From: Oscheius tipulae
Lineage: Eukaryota; Nematoda; Chromadorea; Rhabditida; Rhabditidae
Reading direction: 5' to 3'
Assembly: GCA_037178975.1 (NCBI GenBank)
Contig: JASJZH010000006.1
Coordinates: forward strand, 2,604,001-2,668,000
DNA length: 64,000 bases
In this document: in pieces, positions 1-13,200 of the stretch
Layout of the letters: every line of letters starts with the position of its first letter
Position numbering within the stretch: position 1 is the stretch's first letter
Translations under genes and position numbers: made by a program
Notes under the pieces: model-generated
The model's input: only the letters and a program-made list of their open reading frames with translations
Database searches by the model: none
Told to the model about the DNA's origin: nothing

Positions 1-281
1 GCTCAATCGACTTTATCAGTTTCCACCTAGCCACGTGATCGAATAACTCCGCCTTATCGTTAGGGGTTTTATAGGCGTCCAGCAACTAGTCGCATCATTC
101 ACACTGCTATACCAGCTGATAGCTATGTTTGTGGAACGGTCATTTGATTTTCGAAAAGTTTTCACTATCCTCCTTCTCATTGATCTATTAACCTAAGAAC
201 GCATTTCCAGTTCTTTGTGTCGGCAGAGCTTAGGAGGCTCGCTCTCACAAAAGAAGGTGGCAGGCTTTTGGCTCTCTAACA

Positions 282-2112
282 ATGACTCGCATCGTCCTAG
301 TTGCCCTAGTAGCATGTGGAATTACCGTCCAGGTTAGTATTTTTTTTATCGTATAAATAATGGACATCCTCAGAAAGAGTCGAAGAAATCAGAACCTTCT
401 ATAGCGGTCGTCGGCGCGGGCATGGCAGGTCTTTCCGCCGCGCGTCGACTGACTGAGTTAGGATTGACCGACTTTGACATCTACGAAGGAGCAACCCGCA
501 TTGGTGGACGTATCCACCCCATACCATACGGTATGCATGATGTTGTATCTATATAGTACCATCTACAGAGAATGGCTACCTCCAAATGGGAGCCCAATTC
601 ATCAACGGCAAGAATAACCCAATCTATGAGATAGCTAACAAACTCAACGTGGTTGACTCAATACTTCCTGACACGGCACAATTCTCCAGGGCTGACTTCC
701 TTTTCGGAAATCAGACCATTGACTGGTACCATTGTGTCTTTATTTAGTAGAAGTTTCGTTTCAGGGATGACATCGAAAAGTTCAAGGAGTTCGCTGAACC
801 ATTGTATGACAAGTACAGAACAATGGTAAAGAACTACGACCTTCTCTCCCGCGTCTACACCATCAAGACGCTTTTCATGGAAGAATACAGCAACTTCTTG
901 AAAAAGAACAACATTGTTGGCGAGAGGAAAAACGTCATGGATGCCATGATTCGCCCTTTCAGAACGTTCTGGGAATTCGAATGGGGAGGTGACTGGAAAG
1001 ATGTGAGTTTGTCCAAGAAGATGACGCGATCGGTCTTTGTCTTATTATGCGATGACGCATTTGTGAAACTGCTTTCGCGTGGGTGCGAGAACCACAAATA
1101 ACTGATTGTTTTTAGCTGAGTCCTCGAGTCCTTGCCGAGTTCAATCAGATGAGTTCCGAAGGAGATTCTTTCACTACAGGACCCGTCGGCTTCAAGGCAA
1201 TCATCGACTATATGCATGAAGGAGTCGCGCCGAAACACTTCCAATTCAACAAGACTGTCACCAACATACAGTACGGAACTGATGGAGTTTACATTACGAC
1301 TCAGCAGGACGGCAGAATCAAGAAGAGATACGATTACGTTATCGTGACCGCCTCTCTCGGGCATCTGAAGAAGTTCCACAAGAAGCTGTTCACACCAGCT
1401 TTGCCAAGATCCAAAGTTGAAGCCATCGAGAAGATTGGATTTGGTGGAAACTGCAAGATCTTCTTCCGCTGGGAGACACCATTCTGGAAGAACGGGACCA
1501 ACTATCTCACTCCTCTCCCTATTGAAGGAAAAGCTCGTGACAGCCTCGATCCCTTTGAGGTTGAAATGAACACCTTGGAGGTAGTCAGCTGGGCTCCGAA
1601 CACTCTGATGGCTTTCATTGGTGGTGCTGGACATGAACTTGTGGACAACATGGACGATGCCGATATCTCGTCCAAAGTTACAACTCTTTTCCGTGACATG
1701 ATGAACGATCAGACGATTCCTCCTCCCAGCCAGATTATCAGGTATTAGTGTTTCGGTGCAGTGCTTACAAAAAGTTTTCAGAACAAAACTGACTAAGAAC
1801 GACCTTCTGCTTGGATCCTATTCGTATTTGAGCAAAGATCAGGCTCAGGCCGGAATCAGCCACTCTCGTCTCGGAATCCCGGTTAAGATTGATGGCAGAC
1901 CACGAGTCTTCTTCGCTGGAGAAGCTACCCATCACCGCCTCTTCCAGACAACCGTTGGAGCTTACATGAGTGGTCGTCGGGATGCTGATAGAATACTGAA
2001 GGATTTCTACTCAAAAAGCGTCTTGAAAAGCAAGCTGACCATAAAACAGAAGAAGGACTGCAGCTTCAGTTGCGACACTCCTATTCTCATTAAAGCTAAT
2101 GCTAGTTATTAA
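282..2112 (+). CDS. secreted FAD-dependent amine oxidase (polyamine/spermine oxidase-like)
   Basis: Six exons (282-332, 374-530, 569-725, 765-1002, 1116-1741, 1782-2112) join in frame to 519 codons. The first exon encodes a hydrophobic leader (MTRIVLVALVACGITVQ), so the protein probably enters the secretory pathway. The FAD Rossmann motif AVVGAGMAGLSAARRL follows at about residues 27-42, then the RIGGRI segment that contacts FAD. The C-terminal flavin-binding segment is VFFAGEATHHRLFQTTVGAY, with a GRRDAD helix after it. This layout is that of flavin amine oxidases of the polyamine oxidase/spermine oxidase type, which oxidise polyamines and release hydrogen peroxide. The substrate is inferred from the family and not readable from sequence. 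All introns are 38-113 nt with GT-AG ends. The gene converges on mms-19, leaving 261 bases between stops. Confidence 0.88.
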
Positions 2113-2373
2113 ACGAATAAACATCTTGTTGCACAACATTTAGAATAGGAGCATTTTCAAAGTTCAAAAGATCACTGAGCTTTTTATATTTGACAAAGTA
2201 GAGAAATCCTTGGAGCAAAAAAAAATAGAAAAAGCTAGCGGGCCGTTAATGCGGTCAATGTGACCTGAACAATTTCTTATTTCTGAATCTTGCTACGCTG
2301 TAGGTTTTCTAAACAATTTAATTTAACAAAAGCAAACAACAACAAAACTTTCTCAAAACAAGAATATGTTTCT

Positions 2374-5300
2374 CTAAGCAGCTTTTGCCACTCTTGCCTT
2401 CAAAGTAGCAGCCATTAGTCGCACTTTTCGACTGCTTCCAATAGTATATCTATCCGCAATGGCGAACAGATCCCGTCGGATAGTAGAATCGTTCAATGAA
2501 GAATTGTTCTCGGCAAGACCAACAAGGGTAGATAAAGCGGCAGTCGTTATGTTCTTAAATTAATGTTCTAGACCGAAAAGAGATGTGTCTTACAATATTT
2601 CGGGGCTGCTTTTTCATCACGTTCAGAACATTTCCCATCATTTCTTTTGAGTTAGCATTCCTTGGTGCATGTTTCATCAACTGAGGTAGGAGACACATCA
2701 AGTCGGCGAATTCCGAAGACATCTCCCCTTCTTGTCCTAGAGATCTCATGATCAGGTTCAAAATCTGAAGAGAACAGAATATGGACGAAGTATTGGCTTA
2801 CCATTTCATAGTAGATCTCCTTATCGTACTGGAAAAACTGAACGGATTCAAGAAGTTTCAAAGCTGGCCGGAGGATTCCCGAGAACTCTTGCATTTTACT
2901 GGGTTGTTGCTCCAGAAGGTCCAATAGAGGGTAAAAGACGGTAAACAAGAACCTGGAATCAGCATTTGCAAAAATGTTTCAAATTTTTTACTTTTCTTTA
3001 TGATCCATGTCCTGTGTCGATGGAACGTAGAGTCCTAGCAGAGAATGGTTGAACCAAACAGAGTCAAAGTCGAACAGCTGTTCAAACGGGTACTCTTTTC
3101 CAGATACTTGCTCGAAATGCTAAAGTTGACGATTAAAAATGCCTGTACAATTCTACTTGTATGATCTCATCTTTGCTGGGCGGAGAGGTGTCAAGAGCTC
3201 GTTTCTTCAAAACCATAGAACTGAGAGGGACACCGAATGTTGATTGTTCTCCTTGAACATAAGCTGCGTACTCAAGTGACATAGCAATTTTGCGATGATA
3301 CTGTTTCAGACTATCGTACCACTCTGAGACCGATCTAGTCAGTCGTTTTGCCGTCTAAAGTTCGAAAGTTGAAAGTGTTACTAAAGAGTCTTACAGAAGC
3401 TTTGATAGCAAGAAGTGAAAAGTAGGGATAGCTCGAGATGTCCTCCTTTGAGATCTTGTTTAAAACTGAAGCTGTTTCAATATCGGCGGCCAATTTGAAA
3501 AGCGATTCCGCAAGTTCAACGACTTTGCCTTTATCAGAAACAGTCAGCTGACTACTGCTCTGGAAAATATTGATAGTATATATTGCAAAAAGATCTTACC
3601 TCAAGTTTGAAATTTTTCTTGAGCCAAGCGACAACTTCTTTGGAAACATCTTCTTCTGTTTTTGACATACCCGTCGTTGGTGAATCTGCCCTCGATTTTG
3701 TGAGAAAAAGTTTGACAATTTGCGGCATGTTATCTAAACGAACAGGCTTAAAATTGTGTACTACAAATTACCCAGACTACTGTTATTGAAAACGATATGT
3801 TTGTATGTGTCGAAGGTTCTTCTGTCTGTTATGCCGTAACTGGCAAGCTGATTGACAAAGAAGTTTGAAGGATAATCTTTCACCAGAGTGTCCAATACTT
3901 CTGTCAAGATGTCTGTTCCAGCAAGACTTTGTACCAGAAGAATGGCACTGTTCCTAAGCAAACCAAGTTGTATAAAACGAAAAAAGTACCTCGTAGGTTG
4001 TCCAGCAGTAACTTCAAACGCAACTTTCAAGTATGACAGAACTTGACTAGAAGAGAGTCCCTTGTCCAGATGTTCAACCTAAAAACTTTTCTTGTCCTTC
4101 TTCTGCAACTGTTTACCTTTGCAATAAGATGCATGTGGGTATGTTTCAATGACGTAAAGTCGTTCTCAATCCGTTCAAATGCTCCTACTTTGTTCGTCTG
4201 GAGTCCCGTCATCATCTTGGACGCCTTAGATCCCACTAAATCCAGCCACTTTCCCAACTGTTCAAGAGATTCTTGAGCGTAGTCGATCAGACTAGCACCT
4301 AGGGATAAGCTGATAAGCTAGCGGCCTTAGCTGACTCACTTTGAATGTTGTTAAAGAGAATTTCAAGAAGCTTAAATCGCAAAAAGTCGGCGATCTCAAA
4401 CTCCTCTGGTAATTCTGTCCATGGACGAACAAAGTCGATGGCTTTTTCAAGCAAGCCCATTTCTGGCCGGACGAGGAAGGGTTCAATGTCTAAAATTGCC
4501 AAAAAAAAATGAAATTACTATATTCACTCACTGTCGAAGTTATGTTTTGCTATTCTATCATAAACCATCTTGTTTTCTCGGACAAGAGAATGAAGAATGG
4601 TGGAAACACCATGAACAACTTCATCGATGCCAGTTTTGTGTCGAGGATCCATTGCTGTAGTCCTGAGACCGTCCAAAATACCCTGAATAAACGGAGCAAT
4701 AGTTTTAATGGTGTACACTCGAAGTATGTCCTCCTACAAAAAGATGTTTGTGACAATCAAAAAACACTGTTACCAGCAAAACACACAAATCCACTTTGTC
4801 CTTGTACTCGTCCTCGTCATCTTGTAACTTTTCGATCAGAAAGACCCCCAGAAGACTTCCAAAACTGGGTGAGGAGGTCAAGGCCTGTCTTAAGGAGACG
4901 TCGAGCTGTTTACCGAGGATTTTATCGGATTCATTCGTCTAAAAGAAGCTATAGTGTCAGGTGGGTCAGAATTAGCTTACTCCTGTGAATCGGATTGGAA
5001 AGTAAACACAGATCGCGTTGAAGAGCTCATCCATAAGCTGCTCATTTTTCTGGATATTCAACAATGTGACCACTGAAAATGGGAAAGTGTTGTATAACAA
5101 ACTTGTAGACTTACTGAGTCGCCCAAGTTCGAAATTTTCTAGCAAAACCTCAGGATTTCTCTCTCCGGTAGTTGCTTTGATGAACCCGTTGACTAGACGA
5201 ACACCTTGCGAGCGGAAAGCTAAACACGCCTTTTAAGTAAAATGCTACCTTTATCTCTTTGATCATAAGAAGTTTCATGGTTTAGTAATATAGTACCTCC

Positions 5301-5789
5301 ATCTCCTTTGATCATTAGAAGTTTCAAGGTTCGGATAGCCGCCAATCGGATCGGCTTATCCCTGTGTTCTTGAAGATCGTTGCACTCTAGAATGTAGGAT
5401 GCGGTGCGAAGAGCTGATCCAGATGGATAGGATTTCTGTTCCACCAGCTGTTGAAGAATATCGAACATCGGGTATTCCGTGTGCTCGTAGCTCTGGTCAA
5501 TGACAAACTCAACCAAGTTCCGGACTGGAAAATAGGCAAGCTTTACGACAACTTATAGGATATAAGGTTACCTGTGTTTGAGCTGAACCCTTGAGAGATT
5601 CCTTTATGCACCACCTCGACGAACGACTGTAGAGCAAGGATCGTGTTGTGGGGTGCAGAGCTGAAAATAGCGTTTAAAAGGTGAAATTATGTACTCCTAC
5701 ATGATACTTTCATGAGTCCTAGCTAAGTACTCATCCATTGAGAGTGTTTTTTCGACATAGAGCTGCTTACACAAATCTTCAACGTTCAT
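2374..5789 (-). CDS. mms-19: MMS19, cytosolic iron-sulfur assembly targeting factor
   Basis: Many short exons on the minus strand, from ATG at 5789 to TAG at 2374. The N-terminal exons match the MMS19 N-terminal domain: ILALQSFVEVVHKGISQGFS, then the YFPIRFTGDESDKILGKQLD region followed by leucine-rich SLRQALTSSPSFGSLLGVFL. The C-terminal part is helical and HEAT-like, ending with RKVRLMAATLKARVAKAA. MMS19 is the adaptor of the cytosolic iron-sulfur assembly (CIA) targeting complex, handing Fe-S clusters to DNA polymerases, helicases such as XPD, and primase. That role is family knowledge. I followed the frame across the first exons and the last one, and matched exon pieces in between, but did not verify every internal splice phase. 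The nuclear receptor gene lies upstream on the same strand, 447 bases away. Confidence 0.85.
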
Positions 5790-6236
5790 TTTTGTTGTAT
5801 CTGAAAGTTACATGCAAAGTCAACCATCCGGCACAACACTATAGGCAGTACAGCCTTTCTCAAAAAGACCTGTGAAATCCGATAAACATCTTTATATAAA
5901 TATGGAAAAAGAGTTCTCACACAGATAAGGGCTTTTCAAAAGACGGAAGGTTTGAAAGAATCACTTTGATAAGTAGCTATATCGGCCTACATGATACCCG
6001 CACAAAATGGGAATTCTGAGGTTCGTTGAGAGTGCTTTTGACGACAATGTTATGCTAAAAAGAATGGCAAAATGACTCTAAACGAAACAAAGACGGGGGC
6101 AAGAGACTAGGTAAAAATACGACCACAGTAGGGGGAAGAAAACAACCATTTTGGACTGATAGAAATCGATAACAAAGCTATGGGGGGTCGCTTTTTGAAA
6201 AGCGATTGAAGCTAGAAATGTGAGCTAGTAACAGTT
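5790..6236 (-). other. gap between nuclear receptor and mms-19
   Basis: This stretch holds the 3' UTR of the receptor and the 5' region of mms-19, both on the minus strand. No conserved reading frame or RNA gene is seen. The spacing would permit a nematode operon, but I found no clear AATAAA plus trans-splice acceptor pair, so this is undecided. Confidence 0.4.
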
Positions 6237-9200
6237 CTATTCAAATAGAATGTTGTTGGCACTCCTCTGCCCTCGAGGTCCGAGAGCAGTTTCTTTGACT
6301 AGCGAATTGAGAGAGAAGAGGTTCAACATATCTATCATCTGGAGCGACTCGTTCTTTTTGGCTGCTACTTTCTGAAAAAGAAGTTTCAACAAGGAACATT
6401 TGGTTACTCACTCTAATTGTTGGTATCCTGAGAAGAATATTGGAATAGCGTTCGTTGGCCTCGATTGGATTGTAGTTTTTCATGAGATGTCTGTGCAAAG
6501 CTGCCAGTAGCCTCTGTTGTTCCGCTTCGACATTCCTCTGCGAGGCAGCATCCAATCCATCCGTGTCTGAAATACTCCCGTTTTGTGTCGACTACAGACA
6601 TTTCCATCCCCGTCCCCCTCCTAACAGATGATTAGTGTCTGGCTATATGCATGTCCTCGATGTCACAGCACGATTAGAAAGTACTCGTTTCATTAAATCG
6701 CAATGAACATTAGCTCATATTAAAAGATCAAAACCAAGAATCCAATCAAATGTTTTTGTAAAAAGAAGAAAAACGAAAAGTATGGATACCTGGATCGAAA
6801 AACATTACAGACTGCAGAGCTGCAAATTCTGTAGTCGAAATATTGAGCTGTCTGAATGGCTTCATCATGTACTCGATCATTGCAGCCATGACCGGAGTGA
6901 GTTCTGTCGCACTGAAGTCACTGAATCTTGGACTATAAAGTTCGAATTAGTATGTCATCCTGAGGACCTACAAAGGTGGACGAATACTTGTACTGTGTCC
7001 ATTTGACCCGTAGCCTGGCGAAGGCGTCATATTGTTATTGAATAGCTTATGCATGTCTGGGCATCCTTCCGTCCCAGCAGAAGGCGTCCCATAGTCCTCC
7101 GGAATCCATTGGCCGTATTCCGGAGGCAAACTCCCGTATTCGGTTGGTAACCGGATCATGGCTTCCGACGGCTCACGTTTCACTTTTGTTTTCCTAAAAA
7201 GAGAAGGTCTGGGTCAGTTCGAGCCCTGGTTACATTTCTAACGCCGTAGCAAATGATTTAGCAACTTCATTGTTCAAGACGACTGACATCACAGTACTGG
7301 AACCACCCGGAGCACCAATGACCTTCGTGAGACAGTCTTCAATCTGAATAAGAGAAGCACTACAAAAAATAGCAAATGTATTTACCTCTTCGATATGTTC
7401 CGGCGTTCGAAAGACCTCGCACATGATTAGATAGGAGCTAGCATGGTTGTTGATCAGCGCAACCTGAAAAAGGTCGATACAGCTTTTGTCTTCTGTTTTT
7501 CCGAAGGTTTTTGAACATCTATCAACTTCGTTTTTGAAAAGACTTGCTAGACCGACTAAAAGTGGTGTGAGAGCCACGAAGCAGCCAACATTTTTGCAAT
7601 ACGTAACAAGTTTTCGCGTGTTAATCAATGATTTAATATCTCAGTCATCATTATCCTTTAGAAATATCAAGATTACCTTATCAGAATATGGAAGTTTTCT
7701 AAAACAGCTAAAGGTTTTTGCCCAGTCGATGTAGAGGGCGATTATTCGCGATCTCCAAAACGGTTGATGCTCTTTCCCGGGGTTTGGATAAGCTATTGGG
7801 TCGTTTAACTGAAAGAGAATTGAAAGAGGGAAGTTCGGTTGATTTACCCGGATATTGATCGGGGAACTGAACCGACTTGGAGCATTTAACGCCGCGTCGA
7901 GAGTATCGTAGGGTTCTATTTCTCCACGGCTCAGCAAAAGCGTAAAATTATTCTCCAGCTGGGTTAGCCGCTCCAGAATCGGGTCGACGTTCGCGGGATT
8001 CTGAAGAGATTGGTCACCACACCATAAGGAATTTCTTACAAATCCTCCGTCCGGCTTGAAGTCTTTCATTTCATTGTCTCCGGAAGAATACCGCCTGAAA
8101 AGAAACCACTTATATTCCTGTATATTCCCAAAGATGCTGTTACCCATTCATAATCAGTCCACACAGGCCGTTCACAAACTCTCGCGACACACAAGAGCTA
8201 ATTCCGAGCTTTACGGCTGATCTCTGTCATAAGCAGGCTCCATTGACTACACGGATCAATTTGTGCGTAGAGGGAATTAATGAAGGCACGAAGCAGTATA
8301 ACTTTTTAGATCTACTACGAAAGATATTTTTCTAGCGAATGTCCATGATAGCCAGATAAAAATGACGCGAAAACCTTACGTTTCCTGGTCGTCAGGTTCC
8401 GGCGTAGGTGTGCGGTTCTTCTCATTTTTTCGTGTCCTCTTCGTGTACCCGATCCGATCTCGGTCACTTTGAATAGCTGTAGTCGGTAAATTATGAAATT
8501 CAGAGCCAATGGCTACCATTTTTATCCATGCCAACTTGAAGGCATTTCTGGAGACGACAATAGCGGCATGCACAGCGAACTCCTTTGTTAACAGGACAAT
8601 TTCCGTTCCCACTGCACGTGAACTGTCGATTGTTCTGCAAGATAACAACTTTTGATCCAAGTTAAAAAATCGGTCTTCGTGTTTTGGCTCGGAGCTGCTT
8701 TCTGAGCTTGTGAGAGGGATCAAGAATAACAAATACGGAGGATTAGCTTTGAGGAAAAGAAGGATAAAACTGTTTTTCTGCTCCTGAACTGTTTTGGGTA
8801 AATAGAACAGTTATTGAAGATAAAATAAAATTTTAGGGCTTGAGACTGGATTTTTACAGATTTCAAATATCACGAATAATCGAAATGCATAGCTTGTAAC
8901 AACGAGCACCCAATCAGATCAGAGTTCACACATCTCCAAAGCATGATTGTACACCCAAAGATGAAAAGAAAATTGTAAAAAAAAACTTACAACAAGAGCT
9001 CGTCGAAAGAATGTTTTGCACCCGTTGCAGCTGGGAACCTAAAAATGTTTAGATTATTCATTCCTTCCACTATATTTTAAACTGGCTGTGTCTAGCGACC
9101 TGAGATCTCTTTCGATATGTCTGCGTGAGATCTATTAACGATGACCTTTGGACTATCGGTGGACTGGGGAAAAGTGCACTGCAAAACGTGCGATCTCGGT

Positions 9201-9367
9201 CACAAGGCCGTAATCAAAAGTACGAACAGAAGCGACCAAAGAACTCACCGAATAATGATTCCCAGTAGCTATATCGTCACAGACAACGCATCGGGTACCT
9301 GAAATGGATTTAGATTAAGATGTTACAGTGGGACAGTGACAGTACCTGGAGGTAGCTTTTCACTCAT
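6237..9367 (-). CDS. nuclear hormone receptor (DNA-binding plus ligand-binding domain)
   Basis: The start exon (9346-9367, MSEKLPPG) splices into a C4 zinc-finger domain. Finger 1 is CVVCDDIATGNHYS plus SCNGCKTFFRRALV, which contains the worm-type P-box CNGCK. Finger 2 is CSGNGNCPVNKGVRCACRYC followed by RLQKCLQVGM. The AIQSDRDRIGYTKRTRK extension comes next. A hinge leads to a ligand-binding domain with the helix-3 signature IIALYIDWAKTFSCFRKLPY, then VALINNHASSYLIMCEVF, and a C-terminal part with EFAALQSVMFFDP, LLRIPTIR and LNLFSLNSLVKE. The protein ends in ANNILFE. An unusual linker rich in Glu-Tyr-Gly and Pro (about 7030-7180) sits inside the ligand-binding region. It is a transcription factor of the expanded HNF4-related nematode family. 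I cannot name the orthologue. A divergent promoter is shared with egl-9. Confidence 0.9.
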
Positions 9368-10263
9368 GACCGAGACTTTAACTTTTTCATAATCAGATCT
9401 GCAAGAAGAGTATTTGGAGAGGAGAAAGATGATGAGCAGTGGCTGAGAAGACAACCGGAAGAGCAAGAGGATATGCGTAACCAGATGTTTACACACCTAG
9501 ACTAATGCAAATGACTGCCCTACGAATAGTCTTGTCAGGTGTTACAACAGAACAAAGACTTTCATATGACTTTCAGTTATTCGAAGAATCTTATTAAAAG
9601 CTTAGTGAGGTTTATGATGCAAGGAACGCCAGTAAACTCAGGTAAATCGATACTTCTACATTTAACTTTTCGTACAAATCGCTAAAATTAGAGTAGAGGC
9701 TGTTAAGCATGAAATATAAGTGATAAAATTCTTCTGTGACACGATAAATAATAAAGTTGAGCATAAAATATAAACACTGCTATGGTAGAAGGTGGCGCGG
9801 CTCCATTTTCGCCGCAACGCCTCTCGCTTGCTATGGTATTTCTAACCGAGCAGCCCCACCCATTTTGTCACCATTTCCTGTCCGCATTCTGTTCAACTTT
9901 TTGAAAGAAAAACAAGTTAAAATGCTGCTCTAGATAGTAAAGTTGTTGTGTTATGAAAAATTTCTGCATTTGTAGCGTCTAAACATCAAAAATCAACCTT
10001 CTACATCATAGAAATTAAATTTGAAACTGACTAAAAACGTGTTCCTCTTTAAACAGAATTTCATTTTGTAGCTGGAAGCTTTTTTGATTGCTACATAACT
10101 CTTATCCTGCGTTTACGACAGTTGTCGCATACTCTACACGTGATCTTTGTCTAAGCCCGGCGGCGTTTGTTTCTGCACGTTCTCGCGGAATTTAGCTTTT
10201 ATTTCGCTGTTTCCTTTTGTCAATCATGGTTTTCAGCTACAACATTGGAGAAACAACCTTTGT
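9368..10263. promoter_or_regulatory. divergent promoter region, nuclear receptor / egl-9
   Basis: This 896-base region separates two genes transcribed away from each other, so it must hold both promoters. There is no supported coding sequence. A TTTTCAG at 10229-10235 with no upstream donor lies 28 bases before the egl-9 ATG and fits a spliced-leader acceptor. A CACGTG palindrome is listed separately. Confidence 0.6.
10137..10142. promoter_or_regulatory. CACGTG E-box containing the HIF core ACGTG
   Basis: The palindrome CACGTG lies 122 bases upstream of the egl-9 start. It contains the hypoxia-response core RCGTG on both strands. egl-9/PHD genes are known HIF targets in several animals, so an autoregulatory site here is plausible. 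A six-base match is weak alone, and bHLH factors such as MXL or HLH-30 proteins also bind CACGTG. Confidence 0.35.
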
Positions 10264-13200
10264 ATGACACAGAGGGAGCCGTTGCTCACTACATTCGCTC
10301 AACTGTTGGCCAACGGCCAAGAAAATGTAGGTTATTTGTACTGATAACCTTTACAGCTCTATTTAGACATCAAGACTGAGGGTTTCTCTAGACAAATGTG
10401 GTTTTTGCAACAATCAGACAAACCTTAGCCCTTGTGAGAACTGCGGTTGTGTGGCTTACTGCAGTTCTGAACACCAGGTACTTTCCGTTTTCTTTTTAAA
10501 TTTCACCTGATTGCTCGTCACGCTATTTCGTGATTTGTAAACCATCACTGTTTTACAGCCTGAGTTCAGTTAGAAACAAAGATTAGCATGGGCGCAGATG
10601 AAATTATTTAATGTGCAACGTCTGCCACGATCACAGACCACACTTTTCCGTGATTTCATCAATGCATAAGCTTTGCGAGCGTAGGAGTGCCTCAAACGCT
10701 TTGATATTTATCTGTGCGTCACCGAGCTTTTTCGGAAAAAATGCATTTGGGTTCACTGAACAAACCACAAAATAATGTTACGGAAATCGAATCAACTTTT
10801 TTTTGACTTTACTCCAGGCTGGGAAAACTATTTCGAGGAGATAAAACAGCCCTAAACTATGAATGATTGTGATGTTGTGGCAATGAGCCCGTAAAATTAG
10901 TCCAAAAGAGAATGGCATTGAAAAGCCGGCTTAACTTCTCTATAGTATCCAACTGCACAGTCATTCATTTCGAAAGATATCGTGTCAATAACATTATCCG
11001 TACAGAAAAGGCGATCCTTACCGTGAGTGACTGTTGCCGATTCACTGTTTTAATCAGTTAAACTGCTAAATTTCGCAAGTAACGTTCGCCTCCTCAACAC
11101 CGATGTTTGACTATTACGAAAGTTTGTTGAGTGCTTCCATACTCGTTACTCCTTATTTCAAGACGTTATTCGTCACCTTCCTAAAGAATTAGTCCACAGT
11201 GCTTTTGGCTCTTTTGGATTTAAACCACTGAATGACCAGAGACAGTCAAAGAGAGCAAGGATCTGTATCATAACTTCTACCTGATCTTCGTCTAAGCTGT
11301 TGTCGTGTCATCGGTTTTGATGTTAACAATGTCCTTGTGAAAACTATAAAGATTGTCTGGCCTGAATTTCTAGCAATTTCTCTTTGAATGCGCTAACAGC
11401 AATTTTGCTAACCATTGGTATTGGAAAAGTGTTTCTTGTTGCTTGTATCTCCGGTGCACTCTTTTCTTGGCTACGTGCATTGCAGCAGTTTGTGTGCGCG
11501 TCGTCGATATGTGGTCGCGGGAAGGTGCTTTCTTTCACGCAAGCACACATTCTGATCTTTGAACTTGGGGCGTGAACGAGGGAAAGAAGTATAATATGAG
11601 GAGAAGTCTGGGGGCAAATGGGTGCCCTTTAAGTGATTTTTGTGACCTGGGGAGATATCTAATAGTCAACAGGGGATGATTACTGAGAGGGTGGCGATAA
11701 GCACAATTGAGCTGGATTTCAGAAGTTCGACTGGAAGAAACACAAGCCACTATGCAAAACACTGCAGCATAAGCTGTCCAGTATCGATGATCTTAATGGA
11801 GAAAGGTGGGTACTGCAAGAAGTAGGATGACAGGAAATTGAGAGAAGCAATTTTGTCCAAGATTTTGTTGGAAGAAAACTGTAATTACCACAATATGCAA
11901 AAAAAAAACTTCCGCATAACCAGGATTCCCTAGTTTTAGCCCTGGCTTACAAGGAAAATGGACCAAGAAGGAAACAAAGTTTAAAATAGGCTGCATCCTA
12001 CTATTTAGGTTTAGAGTTAGTTGTATGTGACTAGAATACTGAGAACGAATTAACAGCCGACTTTAAAGGTCATACTCTTCATCGTCTCACAAACAAGTCA
12101 TCAGACTACATATTTACTTTTGAATAACGTACAGCTAAGGATTTAAAATGATGAGCTGTTGTCAAAAGCTTGATATTTTTGCTAAAAACACATGAATGGG
12201 TGGTTCATTAGTTGTTTAGAGACATCACAGCACAATTTCAGTTTGCCTCTCTACTATTCGAACATCTTTCCTGCTCCCAGCACTCCTGCAGCGATTATCA
12301 ATGTGCCTATTGTGTTCTCCAAATCGTCGACTTCAAGCCCAACAATTGATAGCCTAAAGGGTAACCTTTATAGGTAACTTGATACAAGTTAATGTCAGGC
12401 ACACCTCCGTCAACGAGCATTCGACCACATGAACCTGCATCATTGATTCCTGGGAGCTCTGAAACAGCAGAACTACAGGACGGAGAGGTCATTATCGAGA
12501 CCGATGATCCCGATATTCAGGTAGGCCAATGAGTCTAACTTTGTTTCGTGGCTGAAGACTATCACTTCACGAAAAAAGGCATCAGAAAGTACTTCGTGAG
12601 ACAGTTTCCCGCGTTCTTCTGGGGGTCAATGTATCAGAGCTGCTGGGAGCATCGTCACTAATACACAACTGCAATGACTATACTTTGGTGCTTTGTAAAA
12701 CGAAGGCCAGATTCAGAAGAAGAAAGACATGTTTATAATACAGTTGAATCAGAAGTTTACAAGGACGTTGATGTCTGAATCTTCATTAATGCGTTAGTTT
12801 GATAACGGAAGTCTAGAAAATTTGCAATATTGCAAAAACGTTTGCGCAACATAGGTGCTGATCATTTGTTCTTCATAACTACGCGCCTTTAGACATATTG
12901 AGACTGTTTTTATTGACTCGGTTTGCTTTCTCCGTGGTGGATATTTTTGCATGTCTAAGAGATGCAGATCAGTTTCATCACTAGGGACGACTAAAAAAAC
13001 GTTTAAGATTGTTTAAGAGTCACAACCGCTTTGTTGACTGAAAACTACCCTGGGCTGTTCCATATGTTGCTAATTGCTCTTTGATCCTTCATGGCTCCTC
13101 TTTTCTTTCTTTATCAGCACGTTTTTGTTGCGACATGCTCCAAACCATTAACGAGCTAGCCGAGAAAACACGGAAAATGGACCGACTAGTCAAAAAATTG

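Noticed and set aside
855-1634. Long 259-codon open frame on the minus strand
   Set aside because: It is antisense to the amine oxidase exons, crosses their introns and shows no motif. It is a shadow frame.
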